Numbered from the stretch's first letter, positions 1 through 8,430 are shown. The stretch is DNA of 19,409 nucleotides from UBA7332 sp051648105 (GCA_051648105.1 JBOFEN010000057.1:1-19409); one strand, 5' to 3'. The notes: generated by a model not told the origin, from the sequence alone. Program-made: numbers and translations.

Positions 1-84
1 ATATATAAATATGTCTTAATGATCTCTTGTGTAAACCAAAACAACCACGCCTAAACAAAGACCGTTGCTGCTCGATTGCGGATA

Positions 85-115
85 CAAAAGTAGTCGATTA
101 CCCAATACAATCCAA
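85..115 (-). promoter_or_regulatory. Leftward Bacteroidota-type promoter
   Basis: On the minus strand, TACTTTTG (92 to 85) fits the Bacteroidota -7 consensus TAnnTTTG exactly. A TTG at 115-113 lies 20 bases upstream, where the -33 element is expected. The initiation region reads TATCCGCAATC, very like the tRNA promoter at 8631. It should drive a gene to the left of the window. Confidence 0.6.
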
Positions 116-311
116 ATAAAATTAGAAACAAAATAGCAACACAAAACAACATACACTATAAATCAAACACTTAAACATTCATGATTAACTCTCATTAACC
201 AATACAACAACTAAGAAAAAGAAAACATAGAATTAAAACTAGATTAAATATAAAAACAAATGAAGGACAAGTTACAGATACAGATTTTAAGCTCTAAAAA
301 CGATAAAAGCT

Positions 312-341
312 TTTGCACTTATATTAAATAAACTACATTTG
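312..341 (+). promoter_or_regulatory. pyrB operon promoter
   Basis: TTTG at 312-315 and TACATTTG at 334-341 are separated by 18 bases, matching the -33/-7 pattern of the Bacteroidota primary sigma factor. Transcription would begin around 348, giving a leader of about 34 bases before the pyrB ATG at 382. That is too short for a classical pyrimidine attenuator, and no hairpin is visible in it. Confidence 0.65.
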
Positions 342-381
342 TGATATCATTATATTAAAAGTAAAACTATATAGTACGATT

Positions 382-1290
382 ATGGAAAAACGAGATCTCG
401 TGTCGATATCTGATTTTTCAAAAGATGAAATTCTTAGCATTATTCAACGAGCTAAGGAGTTTGAACAAAATCCAAATCAGAATCTTTTAGCTGGCAAAGT
501 TATTGCGACATTATTCTTTGAACCGTCAACGCGTACCAGACTAAGTTTTGAAACAGCCGTTAATAGATTAGGCGGTCGTATTATTGGCTTTTCAGATGCA
601 GCAACATCAAGCTCATCCAAAGGAGAAACTCTAAAGGATACAATTAAAATGGTGAGCAACTACTCTGATTTAATAATAATGAGACATTACTTAGAGGGGT
701 CAGCTCGTTATGCATCTGAGATTTCAAGTGTACCAATAGTTAACGCTGGAGATGGAGCTAATCAACATCCTTCACAAACTCTTCTGGACCTATACTCTAT
801 ATATAAAACACAAAAAAAACTAGATGGACTAACTGTTACTCTCGTTGGCGATTTAAAATATGGGCGAACTGTGCATTCACTTCTCATTGCACTAACTCAC
901 TTTAAGCCTACTTTCAGATTTATTTCACCTGATGAGCTAAAAATGCCAGAAGAGTATAAAAGACTTTGTAACCAGCTTGGTATTCCTTACATTGAGAGTT
1001 CTGATTTTACTGAAGAAATAATAAATGAGTCAGACATCATATATATGACAAGGGTGCAGAGAGAGAGATTTACTGATCTTGTAGAATATGAGAAAGTAAA
1101 GAATGTGTATACTCTTAAACTCAGCATGCTTCAAAAAAGCAAAGAATCTCTTCGAATACTACATCCTCTACCTAGAGTTAACGAAATCAGCACAGATGTT
1201 GATGATAGCCCAAAAGCTTACTATTTTGAACAGGCTCTTAATGGCTTATATATGAGACAGGCAATAATATGTAGAGTATTAGGTATATAA
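382..1290 (+). CDS. pyrB: Aspartate carbamoyltransferase, catalytic subunit
   Basis: It joins carbamoyl phosphate to L-aspartate, giving N-carbamoyl-aspartate, the committed step of pyrimidine synthesis in the cytoplasm. The 302-residue length is normal for the catalytic chain. The carbamoyl phosphate-binding motif is FEPSTRTR (STRTR at residues 49-53), a HPSQTLLD motif follows in the middle, and the HPLPR motif is near residue 262. The regulatory subunit gene pyrI begins 13 bases downstream, so a dodecameric E. coli-type holoenzyme (c6r6) is likely. A good promoter lies just upstream, making this the first gene of a four-gene operon with pyrI, a flavin reductase-like gene and glyA. Identification is secure. 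Confidence 0.97.
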   Translation: MEKRDLVSISDFSKDEILSIIQRAKEFEQNPNQNLLAGKVIATLFFEPSTRTRLSFETAVNRLGGRIIGFSDAATSSSSKGETLKDTIKMVSNYSDLIIMRHYLEGSARYASEISSVPIVNAGDGANQHPSQTLLDLYSIYKTQKKLDGLTVTLVGDLKYGRTVHSLLIALTHFKPTFRFISPDELKMPEEYKRLCNQLGIPYIESSDFTEEIINESDIIYMTRVQRERFTDLVEYEKVKNVYTLKLSMLQKSKESLRILHPLPRVNEISTDVDDSPKAYYFEQALNGLYMRQAIICRVLGI

Positions 1291-1303
1291 CAACAAAAGC
1301 TAT

Positions 1304-1756
1304 ATGAAAAAAGAACTACACGTTGCAGCACTTGAAAATGGAACTGTAATTGACCATATACCATCAGAGTTTTTATTTAAGGTTGTTTCTCTTCTAGGAC
1401 TAGATAAAATAGGTAATAGCATTACTATAGGCAATAATCTAATTAGTCGACAATTTGGAAGAAAAGGTATAATAAAAATTGCTGATAAGTATTTTGAAGA
1501 AGGTGAAATCAACAAAATTGCACTGATCGCACCAAATATCAAATTAAATATTATTCGTGATTTTGAGGTTTGTGAGAAAAAAAATATAGTACTACCTTCT
1601 GAAATTACAAGTATAGTAAAATGCGTAAATCCAAAATGCATTACAAATAATGAGCCTATGCGAACACATTTCACTGTAATTGACGACAAATTAATTACAG
1701 TAAAATGCAAATATTGCGAAAGGATAATTGCAAAAGATGATATAATAATAAAATAG
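1304..1756 (+). CDS. pyrI: Aspartate carbamoyltransferase, regulatory subunit
   Basis: This non-catalytic chain binds nucleotide effectors and couples them to PyrB activity. The 150-residue length fits the family. An N-terminal allosteric domain (about residues 1-100) is followed by a zinc domain with Cys107, Cys112, Cys135 and Cys138 in the pattern C-x4-C-x22-C-x2-C. These are the four structural zinc ligands that hold the r chain to the c chain in the E. coli enzyme. The gene sits 13 bases after pyrB and 8 bases before the next gene, so it is co-transcribed. Which nucleotides act as effectors cannot be read from the sequence. Confidence 0.96.
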   Translation: MKKELHVAALENGTVIDHIPSEFLFKVVSLLGLDKIGNSITIGNNLISRQFGRKGIIKIADKYFEEGEINKIALIAPNIKLNIIRDFEVCEKKNIVLPSEITSIVKCVNPKCITNNEPMRTHFTVIDDKLITVKCKYCERIIAKDDIIIK

Positions 1757-1764
1757 AGGTAGGT

Positions 1765-2331
1765 ATGAAAATAGATTGGAAGCCAGGCACAATGATATAT
1801 CCACTACCTGCAGCAATAATAAGCTGTGGTTCAGAACCTGAAAGTTATAATCTTATCACATTAAGTTGGCTAGGAACGATTTGCACAAACCCTCCAATGT
1901 GTTATATTTCAGTTAGGCCAGAGAGACATTCATATCCTATAATAAAAAATGATATGGAGTTTGTTATTAATCTAACAACTGAAGATATGGCCTTAGCTAC
2001 TGATTGGTGCGGCGTTAGATCAGGTAAGGACTTCAATAAATTTGAGGAGATGAGTCTGACTCCAATAAAATCAACTTTTGTAAGCCCACCAAGCATTTTA
2101 GAGTCTCCTGTTTGCATAGAATGTAGGGTTAAAGAGATAGTATCTCTTGGATCACACGATATGTTTATATCTGAAGTAGTGAATGTAAAAGTTGATGATA
2201 AGTATTTAGACCCAGAAAGTGGGGCTTTTGATATGCAAAAAGCTAAACTAATAGCATATTCACATGGAAACTATTATGAATTAGGAGAACAGATTGGCAG
2301 ATTTGGTTGGTCAGTCAAGAAAAATAAATAA
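1765..2331 (+). CDS. Flavin reductase-like (flavoredoxin family) protein
   Basis: The 188-residue protein looks like the flavin reductase-like FMN-binding split-barrel family, which includes flavoredoxins. It begins with the typical KPGTMIYPLPAAIISCG segment, continues with a LSWLGTICTNPP stretch that would lie at the flavin site, and has a YISVRPERHS segment. Members bind FMN and often pass electrons from NAD(P)H or iron-sulfur proteins; the partner here is unknown. It starts 8 bases after pyrI and ends 29 bases before glyA, so it is an operon member. A link to pyrimidine or folate metabolism is suggested only by position. The family call is fairly sure; the reaction is not. Confidence 0.85.
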   Translation: MKIDWKPGTMIYPLPAAIISCGSEPESYNLITLSWLGTICTNPPMCYISVRPERHSYPIIKNDMEFVINLTTEDMALATDWCGVRSGKDFNKFEEMSLTPIKSTFVSPPSILESPVCIECRVKEIVSLGSHDMFISEVVNVKVDDKYLDPESGAFDMQKAKLIAYSHGNYYELGEQIGRFGWSVKKNK

Positions 2332-2360
2332 TATTATCCTTTAATCTAATAATTAGAACA

Positions 2361-3641
2361 ATGAAGAAAGATCAGACAATTTTTGAATTAATCAAAGAAG
2401 AACACCTTAGACAAGTAAAAGGCATAGAACTGATAGCATCCGAGAATTTTGTAAGCGAAGAAGTTATGTCTGCTATGGGATCCTGTCTTACAAATAAATA
2501 TGCCGAAGGATATCCTGGTAAGAGGTATTATGGAGGATGTGAAGTTGTTGATAAAATTGAACAACTAGCAATTGATCGCATAAAAACTATCTATAATGCA
2601 TGTTGGGCAAATGTACAGCCACACTCAGGAGCACAAGCAAATATGGCTGTATTTCTAACATGTTTAGAACCTGGCGATAAATTCTTGGGGTTAAACCTAT
2701 CTCATGGTGGGCATCTAACTCATGGGTCTCCTGTAAACTTTTCCGGTATTGTATACAAGCCTTTAGAATACTCAGTTAAAGAAGACTCTGGTTATGTTGA
2801 TTATGAGCAATTAGAAGCTGTAGCTAGAACTGAAAGGCCAAAACTTATAGTCGCTGGAGCATCTGCATATTCAAGAGAGTGGGACTATAAACGCATAAGG
2901 AAAGTTGCAGACGAAATTGGTGCAATATTTATGGTAGATATGGCTCATCCTGCAGGAATGATTGCAGCAGGTCTACTAGAAAATCCTGTAAAACATGCCC
3001 ATATTGTAACTTCTACTACACACAAAACACTGAGAGGCCCAAGGGGAGGTATAATATTAATGGGCGAAGACTTCCCAAATCCTTGGGGTAAAACTACTCC
3101 AAAAGGTGAAATAAAAATGATGTCTGCATTGCTTGATTCTGCAGTATTCCCTGGAGTACAAGGGGGGCCACTTGAGCATGTTATAGCAGCAAAGGCAGTT
3201 GCATTTGGAGAAGTCCTAAGACCTGAATTCAGAATTTACCAAGAGCAAGTGAAAAAGAATGCTTCAGCAATGGCAGACGCATTTATTTCAAGAGGATATA
3301 AAATTATCTCAAATGGCACTGACAACCATTGTATGTTAATAGACCTACGAACTAAGTATCCTACTCTTACAGGAAAACAAGCCGAAAATGCACTAGTTGA
3401 AGCTGATATTACTGTAAATAAAAATATGGTACCATATGATAGTAGGTCCCCATTTACAACATCTGGGATTCGAGTTGGCACTCCAGCAATTACTTCAAGA
3501 GGGGTAAAAGAAGAGTTTATGCCTGAGATTGTAGATATGATAGACACGGTATTATCAAACCATGACAAACCAGAGGTCCTGAAGGCTGTCAAAGAAAGAG
3601 TAAATGCAATAATGATTCAGTATCCTATTTTTGCATATTAA
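2361..3641 (+). CDS. glyA: Serine hydroxymethyltransferase
   Basis: This PLP enzyme interconverts serine plus tetrahydrofolate and glycine plus 5,10-methylene-tetrahydrofolate, the main source of one-carbon units for thymidylate and purine synthesis. At 426 residues it is full length. Visible motifs are ELIASENF near the start, the NKYAEGYPGKRYYGG segment, the HGGHLTHG active-site stretch, and VTSTTHKTLRGPRGG with Lys222 as the expected PLP Schiff-base residue. It is the last gene of the pyrB operon and is followed 15 bases later by a strong bidirectional hairpin. Identification is secure. Confidence 0.97.
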   Translation: MKKDQTIFELIKEEHLRQVKGIELIASENFVSEEVMSAMGSCLTNKYAEGYPGKRYYGGCEVVDKIEQLAIDRIKTIYNACWANVQPHSGAQANMAVFLTCLEPGDKFLGLNLSHGGHLTHGSPVNFSGIVYKPLEYSVKEDSGYVDYEQLEAVARTERPKLIVAGASAYSREWDYKRIRKVADEIGAIFMVDMAHPAGMIAAGLLENPVKHAHIVTSTTHKTLRGPRGGIILMGEDFPNPWGKTTPKGEIKMMSALLDSAVFPGVQGGPLEHVIAAKAVAFGEVLRPEFRIYQEQVKKNASAMADAFISRGYKIISNGTDNHCMLIDLRTKYPTLTGKQAENALVEADITVNKNMVPYDSRSPFTTSGIRVGTPAITSRGVKEEFMPEIVDMIDTVLSNHDKPEVLKAVKERVNAIMIQYPIFAY

Positions 3642-3655
3642 ATATATACCGAGAT

Positions 3656-3692
3656 AAAAATAGGGAGTACCATATTGGTACTCCCTATTTTT
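3656..3692. terminator. Bidirectional terminator between glyA and argH
   Basis: A perfect 16-bp inverted repeat (arms 3656-3671 and 3677-3692) surrounds a 5-base loop. One arm ends in A5 and the other in T5, so the RNA hairpin has a U-rich tail on both strands. It lies between the convergent stops of glyA (+) and argH (-), as expected for a shared intrinsic terminator. Confidence 0.9.
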
Positions 3693-3703
3693 ATATATTC
3701 AAC

Positions 3704-5038
3704 CTATATGAGTTTAGCTAAAGCTTTATCAACCTTAATGAAATTGAATTCAGATAAAATAGATTTCATTAGAAGCTCGATTTGGTCATTACATAAATTA
3801 CCTATACTTCCTTTATGAGTATGTTCTATTGATTTGTTTGGTACAAAATTACCCGACTCAATATCAGATGCAATCTTTTTATATGCATCCCTAAAAGGAA
3901 CACCAGATAAAGTCAATCGATTAACCTCCTCTACGCTGAAAATAAGATCATACATATCATTATCTAAAATTGATTTATTTATAATGATATGCTTCATCAT
4001 CCTATCAATAATTACCAAGCAATCCTTTAGGTCCACAAAAGCAGGAATAAATATCTCCTTTATTATTTGTAAATCTCTAAAATAACCAGAAGGAAGATTA
4101 TTAGTAATCATCATTATTTGTTGAGGCAGTGATTGGAGTCTATTACATTTTGCTCTAACTAACTCAAAAACATCAGGGTTCTTTTTATGAGGCATTATAC
4201 TTGATCCTGTAGTATACTCATTGGGCAATTCAATAAAATTGAAATTCTGACTACTATATAAACATGAATCAAAAGCAAGTTTAGATAATGTAGAGGCTAT
4301 ACCAGAAAGGGCAAATGCCACAGTTTTCTCCATCTTACCTCTACCCATCTGAGCATAAACAACATTATAGTTCATATGCTCAAATCCAAGAAGCTCTGTA
4401 GTCATTGATCTATCTAGTGGAAAAGATGAACCATAACCTGCTGCTGAACCAAGAGGATTTTTGTTGGAAATATCATAAGCTGATTTTAGCAAAATAAGAT
4501 CATCTACTAGACTCTCAGCAAATGCGCCGAACCAAAGTCCGAAAGAGGATGGCATAGCTACCTGCAGGTGTGTATATCCAGGTAAAAGAATATCCTTATA
4601 TTTATTACTATTATCTATTAAAGTAATAAATAACTTCTCTATTAGAAATACTATTTCCTTTATTTCCCCTCTAGAAAAAAGCTTCATATCAAGAAGCACT
4701 TGATCATTTCTAGAGCGGCCACTATGAATTTTCTTCCCCAAGTCTCCTAGTTTCCTAGTTAGAAGAAGTTCCACCTGTGAGTGTATATCCTCAACACCTT
4801 CCTCAATGATTAACTTACCCTCAGAAGCGATTAAATAAATACTCCTAAGTTCATTCAATAGAACAGGTAACTCCTCTGAATCAATCAAACCTATCGATTC
4901 CAACATCTTAACATGAGCAATAGATCCTAGCACATCATACTTTGCTAAATAAGAATCCATCTCTCGATCCCTACCAACTGTAAAGCGCTCAATATCAAAA
5001 TCTACGTCATATTCTTTCTGCCATAGCTTACTATCCAT
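3704..5038 (-). CDS. argH: Argininosuccinate lyase
   Basis: It splits argininosuccinate into arginine and fumarate, the last step of arginine synthesis. The fumarase/aspartase superfamily signature GSSIMPHKKNP is clear, with the likely catalytic serine near residue 279. HSGRSRNDQ and the TPGYTHLQ-like segment GYTHLQVAMP are also present. The frame can be extended two codons to a TTG at 5044, but the ATG at 5038 (MDSKLWQKEYD) is the more natural start and gives 444 residues. It is the last gene of the leftward pyrE, SRPBCC, argH operon, 21 bases after the SRPBCC gene. No argininosuccinate synthase gene is in the window. Confidence 0.96.
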   Translation of the reverse strand: MDSKLWQKEYDVDFDIERFTVGRDREMDSYLAKYDVLGSIAHVKMLESIGLIDSEELPVLLNELRSIYLIASEGKLIIEEGVEDIHSQVELLLTRKLGDLGKKIHSGRSRNDQVLLDMKLFSRGEIKEIVFLIEKLFITLIDNSNKYKDILLPGYTHLQVAMPSSFGLWFGAFAESLVDDLILLKSAYDISNKNPLGSAAGYGSSFPLDRSMTTELLGFEHMNYNVVYAQMGRGKMEKTVAFALSGIASTLSKLAFDSCLYSSQNFNFIELPNEYTTGSSIMPHKKNPDVFELVRAKCNRLQSLPQQIMMITNNLPSGYFRDLQIIKEIFIPAFVDLKDCLVIIDRMMKHIIINKSILDNDMYDLIFSVEEVNRLTLSGVPFRDAYKKIASDIESGNFVPNKSIEHTHKGSIGNLCNDQIELLMKSILSEFNFIKVDKALAKLI

Positions 5039-5059
5039 ACTCAATACAAATAAAAGGTA

Positions 5060-5482
5060 TTAATACTTCAATCTAGACAAACCCTGCGCAGCTTTAATGA
5101 TAGCATCCTCCAACTTACTTCCTAGCATGGATTTTAACATAAAAGGAATATCTGCTTTTAGTGTCAATCTCATCCAACATACTCCTGGAGAATTATCTTT
5201 CTCAACTATTTGAATCCAAACATTAAAGTTAATAGGAGACTGCTCAGATTCAAATTTAACTGTTGAATAAGGATCTCTTTCTACAATTCTAAGACCAATC
5301 ATACCGATAGGCGATATTTTAAAATGGCAAGAATCTCTATCGAAAGAGATCTCCTCGACTTTATCTTTTGGGATTACATCTTTTACACTCTCTAGATTTG
5401 ACAAATCTGAAAGTTTTGCAAAGACCCTTTCCGCAGGATATTCAATAAAAACAACCTCACTTTTATACTCTTGCATGCTCAT
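5060..5482 (-). CDS. SRPBCC-fold (START/Bet v 1-like) protein of unknown function
   Basis: The roughly 140-residue protein has the pattern of small SRPBCC domain proteins, which fold into a helix-grip cavity for hydrophobic ligands. It opens with a short strand and the helix of EYPAERVFAKLSDLSNLE, followed by alternating strands and a long C-terminal helix (ALEDAII-like, ending SRLKY). The frame extends up to a TTG at 5506 that overlaps the end of pyrE by 13 bases. The ATG at 5482 (or 5476) fits better, just after the pyrE stop. Its ligand is unknown. It lies between pyrE and argH in one operon, which does not itself reveal a role. The fold call is good; the function is open. Confidence 0.78.
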   Translation of the reverse strand: MSMQEYKSEVVFIEYPAERVFAKLSDLSNLESVKDVIPKDKVEEISFDRDSCHFKISPIGMIGLRIVERDPYSTVKFESEQSPINFNVWIQIVEKDNSPGVCWMRLTLKADIPFMLKSMLGSKLEDAIIKAAQGLSRLKY

Positions 5483-5493
5483 ATATTTATCAT

Positions 5494-6126
5494 TTATTTT
5501 CCCCAATTAGCAGGATCTTTACGCCACTCCTTCAATGTTTCAACATCATTATTTTCAACATATCCAATAGACAAAGCATGTTCAATCACTGCGTCATAAT
5601 TGCCTAAAGTTATTAGTTTAACACCTGCATTATTAAACTGCTCATTTGCAACTGGGAAATTATATGTAAAAATAGCAACCATTCCTACAACTTCAGCACC
5701 AGCACTTCTTAATGCCTCAACAGCTTTAAGACTACTGCCTCCTGTAGAAATTAAGTCTTCTACTACAATCACTCTCATACCAGGCTTAAGATCCCCCTCT
5801 ATAAGATTCTCCATTCCATGTCCTTTCGGAGCTGATCTTACATAAATAAATGGAAGATTAAGCTCATCAGCAACTAATGCACCTTGAGCAATTGCTCCAG
5901 TAGCTACACCTGCCACGACGTCAACTTGATCGAAATTGTCTCTAATAATTTGACTCAATTCTCTTTTGACAAAGTTTCGAACTTCTGGGTATGATAATGT
6001 TTTCCTATTATCACAATAAATAGGGGATTTCCAACCAGAAGCCCATGTAAAAGGATTATTTGGTTGCAATCTAACAGCTTCAACTTTCAATAAATAATCA
6101 GCAATTTGATGTTCTAACTTTTTCAT
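5494..6126 (-). CDS. pyrE: Orotate phosphoribosyltransferase
   Basis: It transfers phosphoribose from PRPP to orotate, making orotidine 5'-monophosphate, the fifth step of pyrimidine synthesis. The 210-residue length is typical. The PRPP-binding loop VIVVEDLISTGGSS is near residues 119-132, and the catalytic loop region YVRSAPKGHG lies just before it. The N-terminal segment with NPFTWASGWKSPIYCDNR matches bacterial PyrE. It is first in a leftward operon with an SRPBCC gene and argH, and converges on the pyrB operon. A TACTTTTG promoter element lies 26 bases upstream of the ATG. Confidence 0.96.
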   Translation of the reverse strand: MKKLEHQIADYLLKVEAVRLQPNNPFTWASGWKSPIYCDNRKTLSYPEVRNFVKRELSQIIRDNFDQVDVVAGVATGAIAQGALVADELNLPFIYVRSAPKGHGMENLIEGDLKPGMRVIVVEDLISTGGSSLKAVEALRSAGAEVVGMVAIFTYNFPVANEQFNNAGVKLITLGNYDAVIEHALSIGYVENNDVETLKEWRKDPANWGK

Positions 6127-6151
6127 AAGATGGATAAATTAAGATTCGCTA

Positions 6152-6159
6152 CAAAAGTA
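6152..6159 (-). promoter_or_regulatory. pyrE promoter -7 element
   Basis: The minus strand reads TACTTTTG, an exact TAnnTTTG match, then GTAGCGAATC, like the initiation regions at 85 and 8631. No good TTG is seen at the expected -33 distance. That region lies inside the inverted repeat that probably ends ctp transcription. The predicted leader is about 18 bases. Confidence 0.55.
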
Positions 6160-6172
6160 GTGAATAATAAGA

Positions 6173-6220
6173 AAACCGCTATCCTATATAAAAGAAAGAC
6201 TTCATATTAGATAGCGGTTT
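6173..6220 (-). terminator. Probable terminator after the S41 peptidase gene
   Basis: Arms 6173-6183 and 6210-6220 form an 11-bp perfect stem with GC in the middle and a long AT-rich loop of 26 bases. It lies 22 bases after the stop of the S41 peptidase gene. On the minus strand the far arm ends in TTTTC and then TTATTATT, a modest U-rich tail. The loop is longer than usual, so this is less certain than the other terminators. Confidence 0.55.
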
Positions 6221-6242
6221 ATATAATAATTTTCAGTTAGCC

Positions 6243-7856
6243 TTACTTAATTGGATACGACTCACCACTCTTTAATATATTGACAGCTCTTTTCATTGCT
6301 TTATCATTCCTTAGGAAGATGGGGTAGAATGCATCATCACCAAGAATATTGCGCGCAACATAAGCATATATCTGAGTGACAAGTAGTGATTCAGACTCTT
6401 GAATAAGGTAGGGCCTTCTCCTTACCCCCTTTGATTCAGCAAATGATACAAAGTCCTCAATAATATTCTGAGTGTCGAGGTATTTTACCATTTGATTATA
6501 GTCCTTAAAATTATTAAGTGTGCTTCTGTTATCATCAGCATATTTAAAACAGAATTGATACAAAATTCCTCTGTTTACTACACCATTAAAGTAAGAATTA
6601 ACACCAACTGTATCTCTAGGCACAAAGATATCGGGCATAATACCACCACCTCCATATACTGCCCGTCCTCCAATTGTCTCAAATTTGAGATTATGATTTA
6701 ATTTGATACTATCTTTAGAATCAAACTCCCCATGTTTAAATCGATTAAGTATATCCTCCTCGTAAGACTCATCATCACCAAGCTTATACTCCTTCTGAAT
6801 ACAACGACCAGATGGAACATGATAACGGGCAATAGTAAGTCTTATTGCAGATCCATCATAAAGAGCAATCTGTTGCTGAACAAGACCCTTACCATATGAC
6901 CTTCTACCAATAACTATACCCCTATCATTATCTTGAATTGCACCAGCAAAGATCTCACTTGCAGAAGCTGACCACTCGTCAATTAGGACAGTGATTGGCA
7001 TATCCTTAAAGGAGCCTTTACCATCAGAATACGCATCAACACGTTTTGAATTTTCTCCCTCAGTATATACAATCAAGCGATCTTTAGGCAAGAATTCATT
7101 TATCATATTTATCGCCGCATCCATATATCCACCAGAGTTACCCCTTAGATCTACAATAATACCCTTAACGTTCGATTGGCTTAATTTTGCAAGTGATCTT
7201 AGGAATTCCTCATATGTATTTGATGCGAACTTATTAACTCTTATATAACCAATGCCTTCAACTGGCTGGTAAGCGATATCAATACTATTAACAGGTATAT
7301 CCCCACGAGTAATAGTAAAACTAAGTATAGACTTAGATGTAGACCTCTTAACCCCTAGCTTTACCTTTGTTCCTTTCTTTCCTCTTAATCTTTTCATTAC
7401 ACCTTCATTGGAGACTGTCTTCCCAACAAAAGCTGTATCGTTTATTTCAACAATTCTATCTCCGGCCAACAACCCCAACCTCTCAGAAGGACCACCCGAG
7501 ATAACATCAACAATCATCACTGTATCATTCTGAATATTAAACTGCACACCAATACCAGAGAAGCTGCCCTCTAAATCTTCATTAACAGCCTCCAGATCTT
7601 TCGCTGATATATAAACAGAATGAGGATCTAACCCTGATAGAACTTTAGGGATAGCCTGCTCAACTAATGAATCCATTGAAAGCGAATCCACATATCTTGA
7701 TTTTACAATTTCAAGTAATGCAGACATCTTATGGTCTAAATTCAATTTTGAATCTCCTCGCTTAGAAAGTAGCAGGTAATGGTTGCCTATAAATATTCCT
7801 AGTGCAATTGAAATAGCTATTAGAATAGGCAATAGAACGTGATTATATTTCTTCAT
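6243..7856 (-). CDS. S41 C-terminal processing peptidase with PDZ domain
   Basis: This is a serine protease of the CtpA/Prc type, which trims or degrades envelope proteins from their C-termini. The N-terminal hydrophobic stretch (about residues 7-30, VLLPILIAISIALGIFIGN) is an uncleaved anchor or signal, placing the enzyme in the periplasm. A PDZ domain follows at about 90-175 (SGIGVQFNI to RGKKGTKVKL), then the S41 core. The SASAS motif at 296-300 points to Ser298 as nucleophile, with Lys323 (SYGKG) 25 residues later, the spacing seen in Prc. About 200 residues follow the core; such tails are common in Bacteroidota members. Its gene starts 24 bases after the dCMP deaminase gene, so they are probably co-transcribed. 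The substrate is unknown. Confidence 0.93.
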   Translation of the reverse strand: MKKYNHVLLPILIAISIALGIFIGNHYLLLSKRGDSKLNLDHKMSALLEIVKSRYVDSLSMDSLVEQAIPKVLSGLDPHSVYISAKDLEAVNEDLEGSFSGIGVQFNIQNDTVMIVDVISGGPSERLGLLAGDRIVEINDTAFVGKTVSNEGVMKRLRGKKGTKVKLGVKRSTSKSILSFTITRGDIPVNSIDIAYQPVEGIGYIRVNKFASNTYEEFLRSLAKLSQSNVKGIIVDLRGNSGGYMDAAINMINEFLPKDRLIVYTEGENSKRVDAYSDGKGSFKDMPITVLIDEWSASASEIFAGAIQDNDRGIVIGRRSYGKGLVQQQIALYDGSAIRLTIARYHVPSGRCIQKEYKLGDDESYEEDILNRFKHGEFDSKDSIKLNHNLKFETIGGRAVYGGGGIMPDIFVPRDTVGVNSYFNGVVNRGILYQFCFKYADDNRSTLNNFKDYNQMVKYLDTQNIIEDFVSFAESKGVRRRPYLIQESESLLVTQIYAYVARNILGDDAFYPIFLRNDKAMKRAVNILKSGESYPIK

Positions 7857-7880
7857 AAATAAAACCTTTTCATATTCATA

Positions 7881-8312
7881 TTAAATAATATCAATATTGA
7901 GATATTCAACCTCAACACCAGCCTGCTTAAGAAGGTTCAATCCATCTTCAAATCTATACTCTTCAGCATAAACAACACGCTTAATACCTGCTTGAATTAT
8001 CAACTTAGAACACTCTATGCATGGCGCTGCGGTAACATAGAGGGTAGCACCCTCACTACTATTATTGCTTCGAGCAATTTTAGTTATTGCATTAGCCTCC
8101 GCATGTAGAACGAAAGGATATGTTTTACCAGTTATATCCTCACAAACATTATCAAATCCACTAGGAGTGCCATTATACCCATCAGAAATTATCATCTTAT
8201 CCTTAACAATCAAAGCACCCACTTTGCGTCTATTACAATAAGAGTTTTCAGCCCATATTAAAGCCATTCTTAAATATCTGTTATCAAGAAGTTGTTGTTT
8301 CGTTTCTGCCAT
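7881..8312 (-). CDS. Deoxycytidylate (dCMP) deaminase, ComEB-like
   Basis: A zinc enzyme of the cytidine deaminase superfamily that should convert dCMP to dUMP, feeding thymidylate synthesis. The 143-residue protein has the HAE motif (His70, Glu72, within VLHAEANAI) and the PCxxC motif (Cys98, Cys101, within AAPCIECSK), the complete zinc and proton-shuttle set. The insert between them and the DGYNGTPSGFDNVCED segment are typical of dCMP deaminases rather than cytidine or guanine deaminases. It is upstream of the S41 peptidase gene in the same direction. The substrate is inferred from family likeness. Confidence 0.9.
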   Translation of the reverse strand: MAETKQQLLDNRYLRMALIWAENSYCNRRKVGALIVKDKMIISDGYNGTPSGFDNVCEDITGKTYPFVLHAEANAITKIARSNNSSEGATLYVTAAPCIECSKLIIQAGIKRVVYAEEYRFEDGLNLLKQAGVEVEYLNIDII

Positions 8313-8390
8313 TATCTATTATAGATTAAATAGAGTGTAAATATAGGTATTGAAGATGATAATATATAGGATTGGTAAAACAAATTACAA

Positions 8391-8426
8391 AAAAAGCAAG
8401 GTAACCTTTTGGTTACCTTGCTTTTT
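8391..8426. terminator. Terminator of the tRNA-Tyr/tRNA-Gly unit
   Basis: A perfect 16-bp stem (arms 8391-8406 and 8411-8426) with a TTTT loop. On the minus strand it begins five bases after the tRNA-Gly 3' end and finishes in seven Ts, a textbook intrinsic terminator. It has a shorter T5 run on the plus strand, but no plus-strand gene precedes it. Confidence 0.9.
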
Positions 8427-8430
8427 ATTG

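Larger units (their letters stand above)
1..381. other. Intergenic region with divergent promoters
   Basis: I see no credible protein or RNA gene here. The stretch is very AT-rich and holds two promoter-like elements: one pointing left near 85-115 and one pointing right near 312-341 for pyrB. The leftward transcript would run about 77 bases to the window edge without meeting an ATG, so its gene lies outside the window or has a long leader. I found no strong hairpin and no riboswitch-like structure by eye. Confidence 0.6.

Noticed and set aside
342..381. Attenuator in the pyrB leader
   Set aside because: The leader is about 34 bases and has no hairpin plus T-run and no leader peptide.
5483..5506. 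Translational overlap of pyrE and the SRPBCC gene from a TTG start at 5506
   Set aside because: Two ATG codons lie directly after the pyrE stop (5482, 5476) and fit the family N-terminus better.
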